The notes below the pieces were generated by a model that was not told the origin of the DNA, made no database searches, and saw only the letters and a program-made list of their open reading frames with translations. DNA of 35,544 bases, from IMG/VR virus record IMGVR_UViG_3300021437_000060, positions 1 through 35,544 of that record; one strand, 5' to 3'. The position numbers and the translations under genes are program-made. The stretch comes from a virus. Positions 23,590 through 29,753 of this stretch are shown here, piece after piece; positions within the stretch are counted from its first letter, which is position 1; the number at the start of each line of letters is the position of its first letter.

Positions 23590-23864
23590 CGCACGACTCC
23601 CTTCAGGCGGTCAGCTACAAGCTGGGCGTAGCCTGCGATGTCCACCCAGCTATCGTCATAGTCAGGATCACCGTTTACGATGCGGCCGATCTTGTGCATG
23701 ATCATGTCCATGGCTTCGTACTGGTCTGCTGCCATCGTTTTGCCTCGTACCGCGAGCTGGTCGCGATAGTACGCTTTGAGGTGTTGCGTAACCTCTGCGT
23801 GGCCTACAAATGGGCCGTAGCGGTTGCCGCGTTCTGTCAGGGTTTGTGTGAGTGTGTCTGCCAT
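23586..23864 (-). CDS. DUF6378-like protein (MazG-like helical fold possible), 92 aa
   Basis: ATG with GGAGA upstream; the stop overlaps the next start by ATGA. The pattern TLTERGNRYGPF, a helix with DQYEAMDMIMHKIGRIVNGDP, then DSWVDIAGYAQLV matches the DUF6378 layout common in phages. The E-x3-D-like acidic helix and DSW-DIAGY end suggest an all-alpha NTP pyrophosphohydrolase (MazG-like) fold, which would help adjust nucleotide pools. Family match is from memory and function is inferred. Confidence 0.65.
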   Translation of the reverse strand: MADTLTQTLTERGNRYGPFVGHAEVTQHLKAYYRDQLAVRGKTMAADQYEAMDMIMHKIGRIVNGDPDYDDSWVDIAGYAQLVADRLKGVVR

Positions 23865-23865
23865 G

Positions 23866-24126
23866 TTACTTCTCCAGTTGAGCTTCGACCAAGGCGTGGC
23901 CGATTACGTCGAGTAAAGGTGTGCCTTGCGGTACAAGGTACGTTTTATGCCCCAGCAAAAGCAGCCGTCCGTTTTCCACTTCGCGCACTGTGAAAACTGT
24001 ATCTCGGGGGCGCTCGTACGCAGGGGCTTTCTGGGTGCCAAGCATAGATTTGCTGATGCCCAATGATTTGCTGATGTCTGTTTCGGCCAGTGCGTTCAGC
24101 ACGTCCATCGCGGTTTTATTGTCCAT
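23866..24126 (-). CDS. Small protein of unknown function, 86 aa
   Basis: ATG with AAGGA upstream. The N-terminal helix (MDNKTAMDVLNALAE) is followed by a segment ending LGISKSMLGTQK and a C-terminal domain of short strands and a helix, ending in EAQLEK. The C-terminal Leu-Glu comes from codons that also form the SD of the following gene. Unrecognised. Confidence 0.65.
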   Translation of the reverse strand: MDNKTAMDVLNALAETDISKSLGISKSMLGTQKAPAYERPRDTVFTVREVENGRLLLLGHKTYLVPQGTPLLDVIGHALVEAQLEK

Positions 24127-24340
24127 GTCGTTTTCCTTTTGGTTGAGCGCGTTTAGGTCCCATTATCTTGGGAGGGAGGAACAGGCTGCTGTTAGGCATA
24201 CTGATCGTGTTAGGTACGGCGGACTCTGAAGCCAGCTCGCTGCGACGGCTGTTTGTGCCGTTGAAATCCGCAGCAGTTTTGCCTGTTGAGAATATGGAAG
24301 GCTGACCTTGCCAGTTGAATGCGTTGTTAACTTTTTGCAT
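24116..24340 (-). CDS. Small basic protein of unknown function, 74 aa
   Basis: It overlaps both neighbours by 11-14 bases. The composition is Asn/Ser/Pro-rich with a basic end (GPKRAQPKGKRHGQ), probably disordered and able to bind nucleic acid. The SD is weak, so expression may rely on coupling. Unrecognised. Confidence 0.5.
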   Translation of the reverse strand: MQKVNNAFNWQGQPSIFSTGKTAADFNGTNSRRSELASESAVPNTISMPNSSLFLPPKIMGPKRAQPKGKRHGQ

Positions 24341-24554
24341 GAGTGTTCTTGTTGCGTTGGGCTATGAGAGCTTCTTTGGTTTTGTCGCGTTTAGGGAGTG
24401 GTGCCCATCCTTCACAGAAATCTGGGTCCCACTGACCAGTGGTAGCTATGCCTCCTTTTGTTAGCAGGATTACTTTGGCGCTGCTGCGTGGGCAGCTATC
24501 GCCGGCTTCGGGGTACAGGTACGTCGCGCCCCCCGCTTGGTAGTCGCTCGTCAT
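24327..24554 (-). CDS. Small protein of unknown function, 75 aa
   Basis: The ATG at 24554 has AAAGG seven bases upstream and is preferred over the in-frame start at 24608. The 5' end overlaps the ribbon-helix-helix-like gene by 59 bases in another frame. It has short strands (YLYPEAG, KVILLTKGGIATTGQW) and two cysteines. Unrecognised. Confidence 0.5.
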   Translation of the reverse strand: MTSDYQAGGATYLYPEAGDSCPRSSAKVILLTKGGIATTGQWDPDFCEGWAPLPKRDKTKEALIAQRNKNTHAKS

Positions 24555-24669
24555 ACGCAGCCTTTGCTGCTTCGACAGCCAGCCGTACACCGTCTGACAG
24601 GTTGCCACCCCCGAGCCTGCGCGCCGCTATTGCGTGAGCCGCAGTTAGCCTGACGGGGTAAACGTCCAT
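24496..24669 (-). CDS. Ribbon-helix-helix-like small DNA-binding protein, 57 aa
   Basis: The ATG at 24669 has AGGA upstream; an alternative ATG at 24699 would add ten residues. The sequence VYPVRLTAAHAIAARRLG followed by GNLSDGVRLAVEAA has the beta strand, helix, GN turn and helix of a ribbon-helix-helix fold, as in Arc/CopG-like proteins. It is the first gene of the leftward replication block, beside an intergenic region with direct repeats, so it may regulate one or both flanking transcripts. The fold is judged by eye. Confidence 0.55.
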   Translation of the reverse strand: MDVYPVRLTAAHAIAARRLGGGNLSDGVRLAVEAAKAAYDERLPSGGRDVPVPRSRR

Positions 24670-24699
24670 CGGGTTGTCCTGCTTGAGCTTGGAGCGCAT

Positions 24700-24802
24700 G
24701 TCGTAATACTGCGCCCGTTCGTACTACGTTGCAAGCGTTCGTAATACTCGTTCCGGGTAACACTGTGTTCGTGCCTTTAAGCACAACGGAAAGGAAATTC
24801 AT
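24700..24802. promoter_or_regulatory. Divergent intergenic region with three direct repeats (candidate operator/promoter)
   Basis: Three related copies of TCGTA(A/C)TAC lie at about 24701, 24720 and 24740, spaced 19-20 bases, roughly two helical turns. A palindromic TTGCAA at 24729-24734 could serve as a -35-like element; on the - strand CAGTAT follows at 17 bases. No strong consensus sigma-70 promoter is visible in either direction. It is the only divergent junction in the window and the natural place for control of the leftward block and the rightward gene at 24803. The gene at 24803 has GGAAAGGAA as SD at the end of this region. Confidence 0.5.
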
Positions 24803-25726
24803 ATGGATGATCCTCTAATAGAAATCCAAAACTTGCGCAACGCCTTTGCTATGCACGTTAAGCAAAACGCTGAAAAGTTTGCGGGATATGACTCTTTGAT
24901 TGCTCATTTAACCTCTACTCCTGAAGGAACTATCATGGCCGACACACCTACCACTACTGACAACGTACGTATTCACAACCATGCCCCTGCGGGCACCGAC
25001 CCCACTATGGCCGCGATGATGGCCATGGCATCCAAAAGTGGCGCAGATGGCGGTCTGCTGGGCGGCTCTGGTGGAGGCTTGCTGGGTGGTCTCTTACTGG
25101 GCACTCTCCTGCGCAACGGTGGTTTGCTCGGCGGTACGGGCGTTGGTGACGCTAACTCCGTGATGCAGCCCACGGCCAACATGTCGATCATGGCTACGCT
25201 GGGTGACATCAAGCAAGCAGTTGCGGTCAACGCTGCTGCGGCCGAGACTTCCAACGCTAACCAAAGCATTGCCTTGATGCAGGCCGTTAACGCCAGCACG
25301 GGTGCAACGCAGACGGCCATTGGCTCTTTGAAGGATGCCACGAACTCCAACACCGTGGCCCTGATGCAGATGATCAATGGCGTGACGCAGGCCATCAGCA
25401 ACGATGGAGATAAGACCCGTGCGCTGGTTACCAGCCAGTACGAGACCAACCTGCAACGCCAGCTGGCTGACGCCAATGCTGCTATCGTTGAACTGCGCAG
25501 TGATGCACGGTTCGCTGCACAAGGCCGTGCCACTGACTTGAACATCACGCAGACCGTGAACCAAGCACAGGCTCAGACCCAGCAGCAGCAGCAGTTCCAA
25601 GTGTTCAACGACCGCCTCGGCGCTATTCTGGCCAGCCACCAGAACTTGCAACAGGGCATCGTGAACCTCGGAACCATGAGCGGTGCAGCCGGTCAACAGA
25701 CCGCTGCTAACACTCGCGTTAACTAA
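24803..25726 (+). CDS. Isolated rightward gene: Gly/Leu-rich, coiled-coil protein, 307 aa
   Basis: ATG at 24803 with AAAGGAA upstream. A second in-frame ATG at 24935 also has an ideal SD (AAGGA, six bases away) and would give a 263-aa product. Residues 1-44 form a helical segment. Residues ~78-112 contain three GGLLGG repeats and a hydrophobic Gly/Leu stretch able to pack in a membrane or protein assembly. The rest is a long Ala/Gln/Asn-rich helix, probably coiled coil, with a QQQQQ run. It lies alone on the + strand between two leftward blocks, with its own terminator. It could be a virion or membrane-associated protein expressed on its own schedule; no family recognised. Confidence 0.7.
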   Translation: MDDPLIEIQNLRNAFAMHVKQNAEKFAGYDSLIAHLTSTPEGTIMADTPTTTDNVRIHNHAPAGTDPTMAAMMAMASKSGADGGLLGGSGGGLLGGLLLGTLLRNGGLLGGTGVGDANSVMQPTANMSIMATLGDIKQAVAVNAAAAETSNANQSIALMQAVNASTGATQTAIGSLKDATNSNTVALMQMINGVTQAISNDGDKTRALVTSQYETNLQRQLADANAAIVELRSDARFAAQGRATDLNITQTVNQAQAQTQQQQQFQVFNDRLGAILASHQNLQQGIVNLGTMSGAAGQQTAANTRVN

Positions 25727-25734
25727 GGTGCTAG

Positions 25735-25761
25735 CCCCCGGTGCAATGCCGGGGGTTTTTT
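25735..25761 (+). terminator. Rho-independent terminator of the isolated rightward gene
   Basis: A 7-bp stem CCCCCGG/CCGGGGG (25735-25741 with 25749-25755) encloses a 7-base loop and is followed directly by six T residues (25756-25761). It ends nine bases after the stop codon of the gene. On the opposite strand the stem is not followed by a T-tract. Confidence 0.88.
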
Positions 25762-25764
25762 GGT

Positions 25765-26097
25765 TCATGGCTCGGCCTTTGGCTGCGCATGGGCGAACAG
25801 GGCAACACAGTGATGCACATTCGGGTATTGATCCGCAACAGCCATATCAGCATCAAGCCGCTTTGACGGCCCACGATGCAGCACAGACGCGCCACCATTG
25901 TTCCAGTAATGCCATCCATACGGCTCCCCCGCTTCCATCTCCGCAATCACAGAGCGCAAGTCGGTAATGGATTTTTCCGCAGTTCGCTTTGCATCTACCC
26001 AAAATTCATTGCCATCCATGTTTTCTATTACGTCATCCTCCTTCACGTACCACTCTAAAGCATCCAGCGCGGCTTTCAGTTTGGTGATGGTGGTCAT
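25765..26097 (-). CDS. Small accessory protein, paralogue of the gene at 26647-27351, 110 aa
   Basis: The start overlaps the upstream stop by ATGA. It begins MTTITKLKAALDALEWYVKE, then carries DLRSVIAEMEAGEP and ends VALFAHAQPKAEP. The first two segments are nearly identical to the larger paralogue, and DNA identity is high in both places (see the duplication entry). The VALF-HAQP ending is an accessory module common in small proteins of Burkholderiales phages. Function unknown. Confidence 0.7.
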   Translation of the reverse strand: MTTITKLKAALDALEWYVKEDDVIENMDGNEFWVDAKRTAEKSITDLRSVIAEMEAGEPYGWHYWNNGGASVLHRGPSKRLDADMAVADQYPNVHHCVALFAHAQPKAEP

Positions 26098-26294
26098 TTT
26101 CTGTTTCTACCTTCCATAGCTAAAGAATCAATACTCCGCATTTGTGGCAGGTTTCGCACTTGTGCAATTCCGCATTTGTCGCAAACACGCATCTGTAAAA
26201 CACGGAAGTAACCGATGTCTGTTCCGCTTTGCGTAGCTATCCCATTAACTGGATCAGACCACTTATTCCATTTGTGGAAACAAGGAAAGTTCAT
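26094..26294 (-). CDS. Small protein with a possible zinc-binding CxxC, 66 aa
   Basis: ATG with GGAGA upstream; both ends overlap neighbours by ATGA. The sequence starts MNFPCFHKWNKW and has CDKCG in the middle, so Cys5, His7 and the CxxC pair could bind one zinc. It occupies the position between the two duplicated cassette genes and has no counterpart in the other cassette copy. Unrecognised. Confidence 0.6.
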   Translation of the reverse strand: MNFPCFHKWNKWSDPVNGIATQSGTDIGYFRVLQMRVCDKCGIAQVRNLPQMRSIDSLAMEGRNRK

Positions 26295-26650
26295 GTCTTG
26301 CTCTCCAGTGCTGCGGTGAGGGCGGTGAGGGCGGTGATGGCTGCTGCGACAGTAGCAACATCCTTGTCAACAGCTATGTGCCTGTGTGGTTTGTATCCCT
26401 TGTACTTCTCATGCGTTTCAGCGGCGTAATCACGCACTGTGTCTTCTACATCATTCAAAGCATCCAGCGCCTGCTGTGCGGCAGTGCGGAGGGTGGTGAT
26501 TTCATGCACCGAATCTTTTGCAATGCTCAGGTATTCGGTGATCAATGCTTCCCGCTCTGCCAGCGCTGCTTCCAGTTCACTGCAATACTTCTCAAGCTCT
26601 CTGGCGTAGCTGACAAAGCTGTTGTACTCGTGCTCTATTGGGCGTTTCAT
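26291..26650 (-). CDS. Accessory coiled-coil protein, paralogue of the gene at 27348-27719, 119 aa
   Basis: The start overlaps the upstream stop by ATGA. A charged helix with YARELEKYCSELEAALAEREAL predicts a coiled coil. Then comes ITTLRTAAQQALDALNDVED and an Ala-rich end LTALTAALESKT. The TTLRTAAQQAL and AALESK segments are shared with the paralogue upstream. The Ea22-like early genes of many phages have this helical layout. Function unknown. Confidence 0.7.
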   Translation of the reverse strand: MKRPIEHEYNSFVSYARELEKYCSELEAALAEREALITEYLSIAKDSVHEITTLRTAAQQALDALNDVEDTVRDYAAETHEKYKGYKPHRHIAVDKDVATVAAAITALTALTAALESKT

Positions 26651-27351
26651 GGCTTGATACCGTGGGCGGCTTCTATGGCGCGGGCAATAGCATGTGGGTA
26701 TTCACCTTTGTAAGAGGTAATTTCGTCCACAATGCGATCTATCTCCTCATCCGTCAGTGGCTTTGCTTGGGGTGCGGCGGCGAGGTGGCAGTTATCTTCC
26801 GCTGCAACCAGTGCGACCCAGCGACCACCAAGCTCCGGCGGGAATCCGATGTATGACGCGGCGCAGCCAGCGCTGCCAGTTAGCTTGAACCGCATGCCAT
26901 TTGCCAGAAACTTCACCGGCTCCTGCACTGGCATTGCTTGGGGCGCGGCGGCTTCGGCTGCTCTAGCACGGTCAGCCCACTCCTGGACTACATCAAGCCA
27001 ACCTTGATGGCGCTCGCATGTAGCAACACGGTTGTCGTCAGCATCCCACCGGCAAGCACAACCCTTATGCGGCTCCTGCACTGGCTTGACCTTCGGCTGC
27101 GGGTGGGTGTAGTAGGCAGTCGGCAACTCGTTATTAGGCCCTCCGGGAGCCCCAGGTGTGTAGCAGATACCTACACGGCACTCGTCTTTAAGCATGAAAC
27201 CGTAGAAGGCGGGCTCCCCCGCCTCCATCTCCGCAATCACAGAGCGCAGGTCTTCCATCGCTTCAAAGTGGTAGTCAAAATCAACGGGCAGATGCTCTCC
27301 GTTTTTTTGCAGAGCCGCCAGCGCGGACTTCAGTTTGGTGATGGTGGTCAT
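26647..27351 (-). CDS. Mosaic accessory protein, 234 aa
   Basis: ATG with GGAGA upstream, overlapping both neighbours by ATGA. It opens with MTTITKLKSALAALQ and DLRSVIAEMEAGEP as in its smaller paralogue. Next are a YYTHPQP module, a Cys/His cluster (GCACRWDADDNRVATCERHQ) and a C-terminal PLTDEEIDRIVDEI...ARAIEAAHGI module. Each piece recurs in small proteins of Burkholderiales phages and prophages, so this looks like a shuffled-module protein. The function of these modules is not known to me. Confidence 0.7.
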   Translation of the reverse strand: MTTITKLKSALAALQKNGEHLPVDFDYHFEAMEDLRSVIAEMEAGEPAFYGFMLKDECRVGICYTPGAPGGPNNELPTAYYTHPQPKVKPVQEPHKGCACRWDADDNRVATCERHQGWLDVVQEWADRARAAEAAAPQAMPVQEPVKFLANGMRFKLTGSAGCAASYIGFPPELGGRWVALVAAEDNCHLAAAPQAKPLTDEEIDRIVDEITSYKGEYPHAIARAIEAAHGIKP

Positions 27352-27719
27352 TTGCTCTCCAGTGCTGCGGTTAGAATTTCAAAGGCAGCGCGTGGCTTGC
27401 CCGGCCATCCTTTCAGCGCCTCCAGCGCCTGCTGTGCGGCGGTACGGAGGGTGGTGAGTTCGGCTTCAAGAACTTCGTTACGAACGCGACGTATGCGTGC
27501 TGTCGCTTCGATCTGTTCAATCTCCGCATCCTTCTCCGCACACACCTTTGCTGCGTGGGCGTGCATTTGGTCGGCGGTGTATAGTTTGCATGGCCTAAGT
27601 GTCGGGTCACACAAAACAAAGTCATATTTGTAAGTGTCCGGCGCACCTTTGCGACCCCGGATAACTTTCTGAACAACTAGTGCGACCGGCTCCGGCAGCG
27701 GTACGGTGTTTTGTGTCAT
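27348..27719 (-). CDS. Accessory coiled-coil protein, 123 aa
   Basis: The ATG at 27719 (MTQNTVPLPEP) has AAGGA seven bases upstream and follows the upstream stop by one base; the ATG at 27734 is less well placed. The C-terminal half is a coiled coil (EKDAEIEQIEATARI, EVLEAELTTLRTAAQQALEAL) ending in AALESK. That end matches the paralogue at 26291-26650. A LYTADQMHAHA module lies in the middle. Function unknown. Confidence 0.7.
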   Translation of the reverse strand: MTQNTVPLPEPVALVVQKVIRGRKGAPDTYKYDFVLCDPTLRPCKLYTADQMHAHAAKVCAEKDAEIEQIEATARIRRVRNEVLEAELTTLRTAAQQALEALKGWPGKPRAAFEILTAALESK

Positions 27720-27720
27720 T

Positions 27721-28068
27721 TCAAAGTCCTTCATCGGCCAGTGCTTCGGCCAAGATTAAAAGAAACAGGGAGCGGTGGAGTTCAATCGTGTCGTACCGCA
27801 TGCTGTGCTTGTCGTCTCTTGCCCAATCAGTTATGGCTCCTGACACGGTGTACAGACTTTCAGTTGGTTTTTGGTTATTTATAGCCATCCCCCGCAACGC
27901 CGTGCTGATCGGCCCGTATTGCAAGTGCTCGTCATCGGGGCGGATGCGCAGTTCCTCATCTAGCCCCCACTGGATAGCAACGGTTTCCCACCAGATAGTC
28001 CCTGACAAAGATTCTTGTTGGCGTTGAACCCGCGCACCACGGGCGGCTGCGAAAAGTAGGCGGCTCAT
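27721..28068 (-). CDS. Small protein of unknown function, 115 aa
   Basis: ATG with AAGGA upstream, overlapping the upstream 50-codon gene by ATGA. The sequence is mixed, with GTIWWETVAIQWGLDEELRI and a C-terminal helix (HRSLFLLILAEALADEGL). No motif recognised. Confidence 0.65.
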   Translation of the reverse strand: MSRLLFAAARGARVQRQQESLSGTIWWETVAIQWGLDEELRIRPDDEHLQYGPISTALRGMAINNQKPTESLYTVSGAITDWARDDKHSMRYDTIELHRSLFLLILAEALADEGL

Positions 28069-28217
28069 AGTGTTAGGTCCTTGTAGCGTGTGCGTATAGC
28101 GGTTCCCAACACGCTGTAATAGCTGTCGGTCAGATACTCAGGGTTAGTCATCACGTACTCCAGCAATTGCAGAACGGTGAAGGTCTGGATGCGCTTGGCT
28201 TCTTGTAGGTCGCTCAT
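28065..28217 (-). CDS. Tiny protein of unknown function, 50 aa
   Basis: The ATG at 28217 overlaps the preceding stop by ATGA and its own TGA overlaps the next ATG the same way, filling exactly what would otherwise be a 145-base gap. It starts MSDLQEAKRIQTFTVLQLLE and ends TRYKDLTL, a single helix-rich unit. Unrecognised. Confidence 0.65.
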   Translation of the reverse strand: MSDLQEAKRIQTFTVLQLLEYVMTNPEYLTDSYYSVLGTAIRTRYKDLTL

Positions 28218-28360
28218 CGGGCTTCCTCCCAAAGGTCATACATGTAAACGCTGATGGCGTACACCAGCGACAACGGCATCCAGATCGGTGCCAGAACGGC
28301 CAATGTCAGCAGCTGCACAACCATCAGCACGAAACGTCCGAGGTGTTTAAGTGAGTTCAT
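28214..28360 (-). CDS. Small membrane protein, 48 aa
   Basis: The ATG at 28360 (MNSLKHLGRF) has GGAGA six bases upstream and is preferred over the one at 28417. A basic N-terminus is followed by a long hydrophobic stretch (FVLMVVQLLTLAVLAPIWM, then PLSLVYAISVYMY) that may form one long or two short membrane spans, with an acidic end. A holin-like role is possible but no lysis genes are recognisable nearby. Confidence 0.6.
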   Translation of the reverse strand: MNSLKHLGRFVLMVVQLLTLAVLAPIWMPLSLVYAISVYMYDLWEEAR

Positions 28361-28529
28361 TTGTTTTCTCCAGTAGCTGAGCGCGATAGCGCAGAGCACG
28401 TTCTTTCCATTCGTCACGCTGTACTGTCATTGCCATCAGTTTGCGTTGCATGCCGCTGAGCCGGCGGGTTTCGTTGCCGAGCACTGCTTTACGCACGGCG
28501 GCTAACATGGCTTCATCTGCAGGCTTCAT
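28347..28529 (-). CDS. Small helical protein, 60 aa
   Basis: The start overlaps the lipoprotein gene's stop by ATGA, and the 3' end overlaps the membrane-protein gene by 14 bases. It is a charged helix, probably coiled coil (RKLMAMTVQRDEWKERALRY, QLLEKTNELT). Its position between a lipoprotein and a membrane-protein gene recalls spanin-type clusters, but it has no membrane anchor. Confidence 0.6.
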   Translation of the reverse strand: MKPADEAMLAAVRKAVLGNETRRLSGMQRKLMAMTVQRDEWKERALRYRAQLLEKTNELT

Positions 28530-28648
28530 GGAATTCTGTGCAACAAAAGGTTGATGCCAAGGCCCAAGAGCAGTACATCATCAGCGGGTGGGGGTGAAGC
28601 GCACGCACTAAGTGTGACCAGTGCTAACGTAGCTAGGATCAGTCTCAT
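28526..28648 (-). CDS. Small lipoprotein, 40 aa
   Basis: The ATG at 28648 has AAGGA six bases upstream and overlaps the upstream stop by ATGA; the long ORF starting at 28747 is not the gene. It has a classic lipoprotein signal with hydrophobic LILATLALVT and lipobox LSAC (C16), followed by a short Pro-rich tail. It should be lipid-anchored at the cell envelope. It may be a lysis (Rz1-like), superinfection-exclusion or envelope protein; nothing decides between these. Confidence 0.7.
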   Translation of the reverse strand: MRLILATLALVTLSACASPPPADDVLLLGLGINLLLHRIP

Positions 28649-29394
28649 GATGCGTCCTTGAGTGAAGGGTTGTAGTTCTCGACATTGCCGAGCGGGAACA
28701 CTGCGTTCACGACCTGGGCGATTCCGGTTGCTTGAATGTAAGCGCAAAGGTCGGTCGGATCAAACAACTCTTTAGTTATATAGAACCGGTTCAAATCCTG
28801 CACCATCATCCATGTCGGAACTAGCTTCCCGTGCCCCGTTACGATCTTGCTCATGGCCTCGTAGGGGCGAAGCCACTTTCTGAAAGCTTTGCGTTCTTCC
28901 TTGCGCTCGGCTGATGTGGTGTTTGCCATCTTTGCGGGGGAGTCTCGGCTGCGGTCCACCCACACTTTGCCATCGACCAAGTGCAAGCGCACAGGGAATA
29001 CTCCGTGGGCTTCGGGGTTCATGCCGACAATTACTTTAGTTCCTGTCGTTGTTTCCCGTACGTGGTTGAGCTTGTCAAACCCGAGGACGTTCCGCTGAAA
29101 CGTCGAACTGCTCTGACTTCCGTGCACGTTGTACCATACCTCGCGGTGATCATGCCCGTCGATGATCTCAGGTTTGTAGTAGCGTGCCATGGCTGTGCGG
29201 AACAGCATCACGTCAAAGAAGGTGTCGTCGGGTCCGCGCTCTACTCTCATGTGGGTTTTGCGCACGCCGTCGAGCGGGCGCTTATCTGCGCCCCAGCCCA
29301 TACGTCGCAGGTATGCTGGTGCCTTGAATAGCTCTACGCAGTCCTCGTAAGACCTTACGCGCTTGGCGTTGTAAGCGTTGATTCCGAATCCCAT
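28645..29394 (-). CDS. Protein of unknown function, 249 aa
   Basis: ATG with GGAGG upstream. It is a mid-sized, mixed alpha/beta protein rich in aromatic and basic residues (MGWGADKRPLDGVRKTHMRV, EVWYNVHGSQSS, FRKWLRPYEAMSKIV). There is no signal peptide or membrane span, and no catalytic motif that I recognise. It is one of the larger genes in the accessory block, so it probably has a specific role. Function unknown. Confidence 0.7.
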   Translation of the reverse strand: MGFGINAYNAKRVRSYEDCVELFKAPAYLRRMGWGADKRPLDGVRKTHMRVERGPDDTFFDVMLFRTAMARYYKPEIIDGHDHREVWYNVHGSQSSSTFQRNVLGFDKLNHVRETTTGTKVIVGMNPEAHGVFPVRLHLVDGKVWVDRSRDSPAKMANTTSAERKEERKAFRKWLRPYEAMSKIVTGHGKLVPTWMMVQDLNRFYITKELFDPTDLCAYIQATGIAQVVNAVFPLGNVENYNPSLKDAS

Positions 29395-29396
29395 AA

Positions 29397-29648
29397 CTAT
29401 TCCTCCAGTTTGTGCAAGACCATGACATGTTTCATGGCGTCTCTGAGTCGGCGAAAGAACCCAACGGGCTCCAAGCGCCGCGTTGGAAAGAACGTTGAAA
29501 GGGGTACTGTCGGTGCACCCAGGTAGTACGCCTTCCAGCCCGTGGCACCGCGATCTGTCTCGCGGTCCTGGCGTATTGCGCCAACTGTTTTGCCGTTATC
29601 GCCTTTGAGTATGAAGATCGAACCGGCCTGAACCCAGTGGGTGATCAT
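29397..29648 (-). CDS. Small protein of the IG...W paralogue group, 83 aa
   Basis: Start chosen at 29648 (MITHWVQAG): AGGAG is seven bases upstream and the ATG overlaps the stop of the 35-codon gene by ATGA. The core FILKGDNGKTVGAIRQ...GATGWKAYYLG is a beta-hairpin-like pattern shared with genes at 31573 and 31794. A basic Arg-rich region follows. Function unknown. Confidence 0.65.
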   Translation of the reverse strand: MITHWVQAGSIFILKGDNGKTVGAIRQDRETDRGATGWKAYYLGAPTVPLSTFFPTRRLEPVGFFRRLRDAMKHVMVLHKLEE

Positions 29649-29752
29649 GCGCATGCTCCTGAGTAACACATGTAGGGCTCGTAGTGAGGTGGTTCAGGCA
29701 TTGCTGGTGCAAGCCACAGGGCGACTACGAACAGGATGAGGGGTGTTAGCAT
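29645..29752 (-). CDS. Tiny secreted or membrane-anchored protein, 35 aa
   Basis: ATG at 29752 with GGAGA six bases upstream; its TGA overlaps the next ATG (ATGA). The N-terminus MLTPLILFVVALWLAPAMP is hydrophobic, like a signal peptide or single membrane span, followed by a Pro/Tyr/Cys-rich tail. It fills the gap between the VWA gene and the gene at 29397. Function unknown. Confidence 0.6.
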   Translation of the reverse strand: MLTPLILFVVALWLAPAMPEPPHYEPYMCYSGACA

Positions 29753-29753
29753 G

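Larger units (their letters stand above)
25765..27719 (-). repeat. Tandem duplication of a two-gene cassette
   Basis: The order coiled-coil gene then MTTITKLK gene occurs twice (27348-27719 plus 26647-27351, and 26291-26650 plus 25765-26097). DNA-level matches remain: 25922-25962 against 27212-27252 (about two mismatches) and 26064-26099 against 27318-27353 (about two mismatches). TGCTCTCCAGTGCTGCGGT also appears near 26299 and 27354. The second copy gained a separate 66-aa gene and lost the middle modules of the large gene. Confidence 0.75.

Noticed and set aside
24700-24802. T7-like single-subunit RNA polymerase promoters
   Set aside because: No long conserved promoter-like sequence recurs at the gene-block starts visible here, and no phage RNA polymerase gene is in the window.
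28214-28648. Holin/spanin lysis cassette
   Set aside because: There is a lipoprotein, a coiled-coil protein and a membrane protein, but no endolysin, the coiled-coil protein lacks a membrane anchor, and the genes lie in an early-type accessory block. Evidence is too weak for a lysis call.
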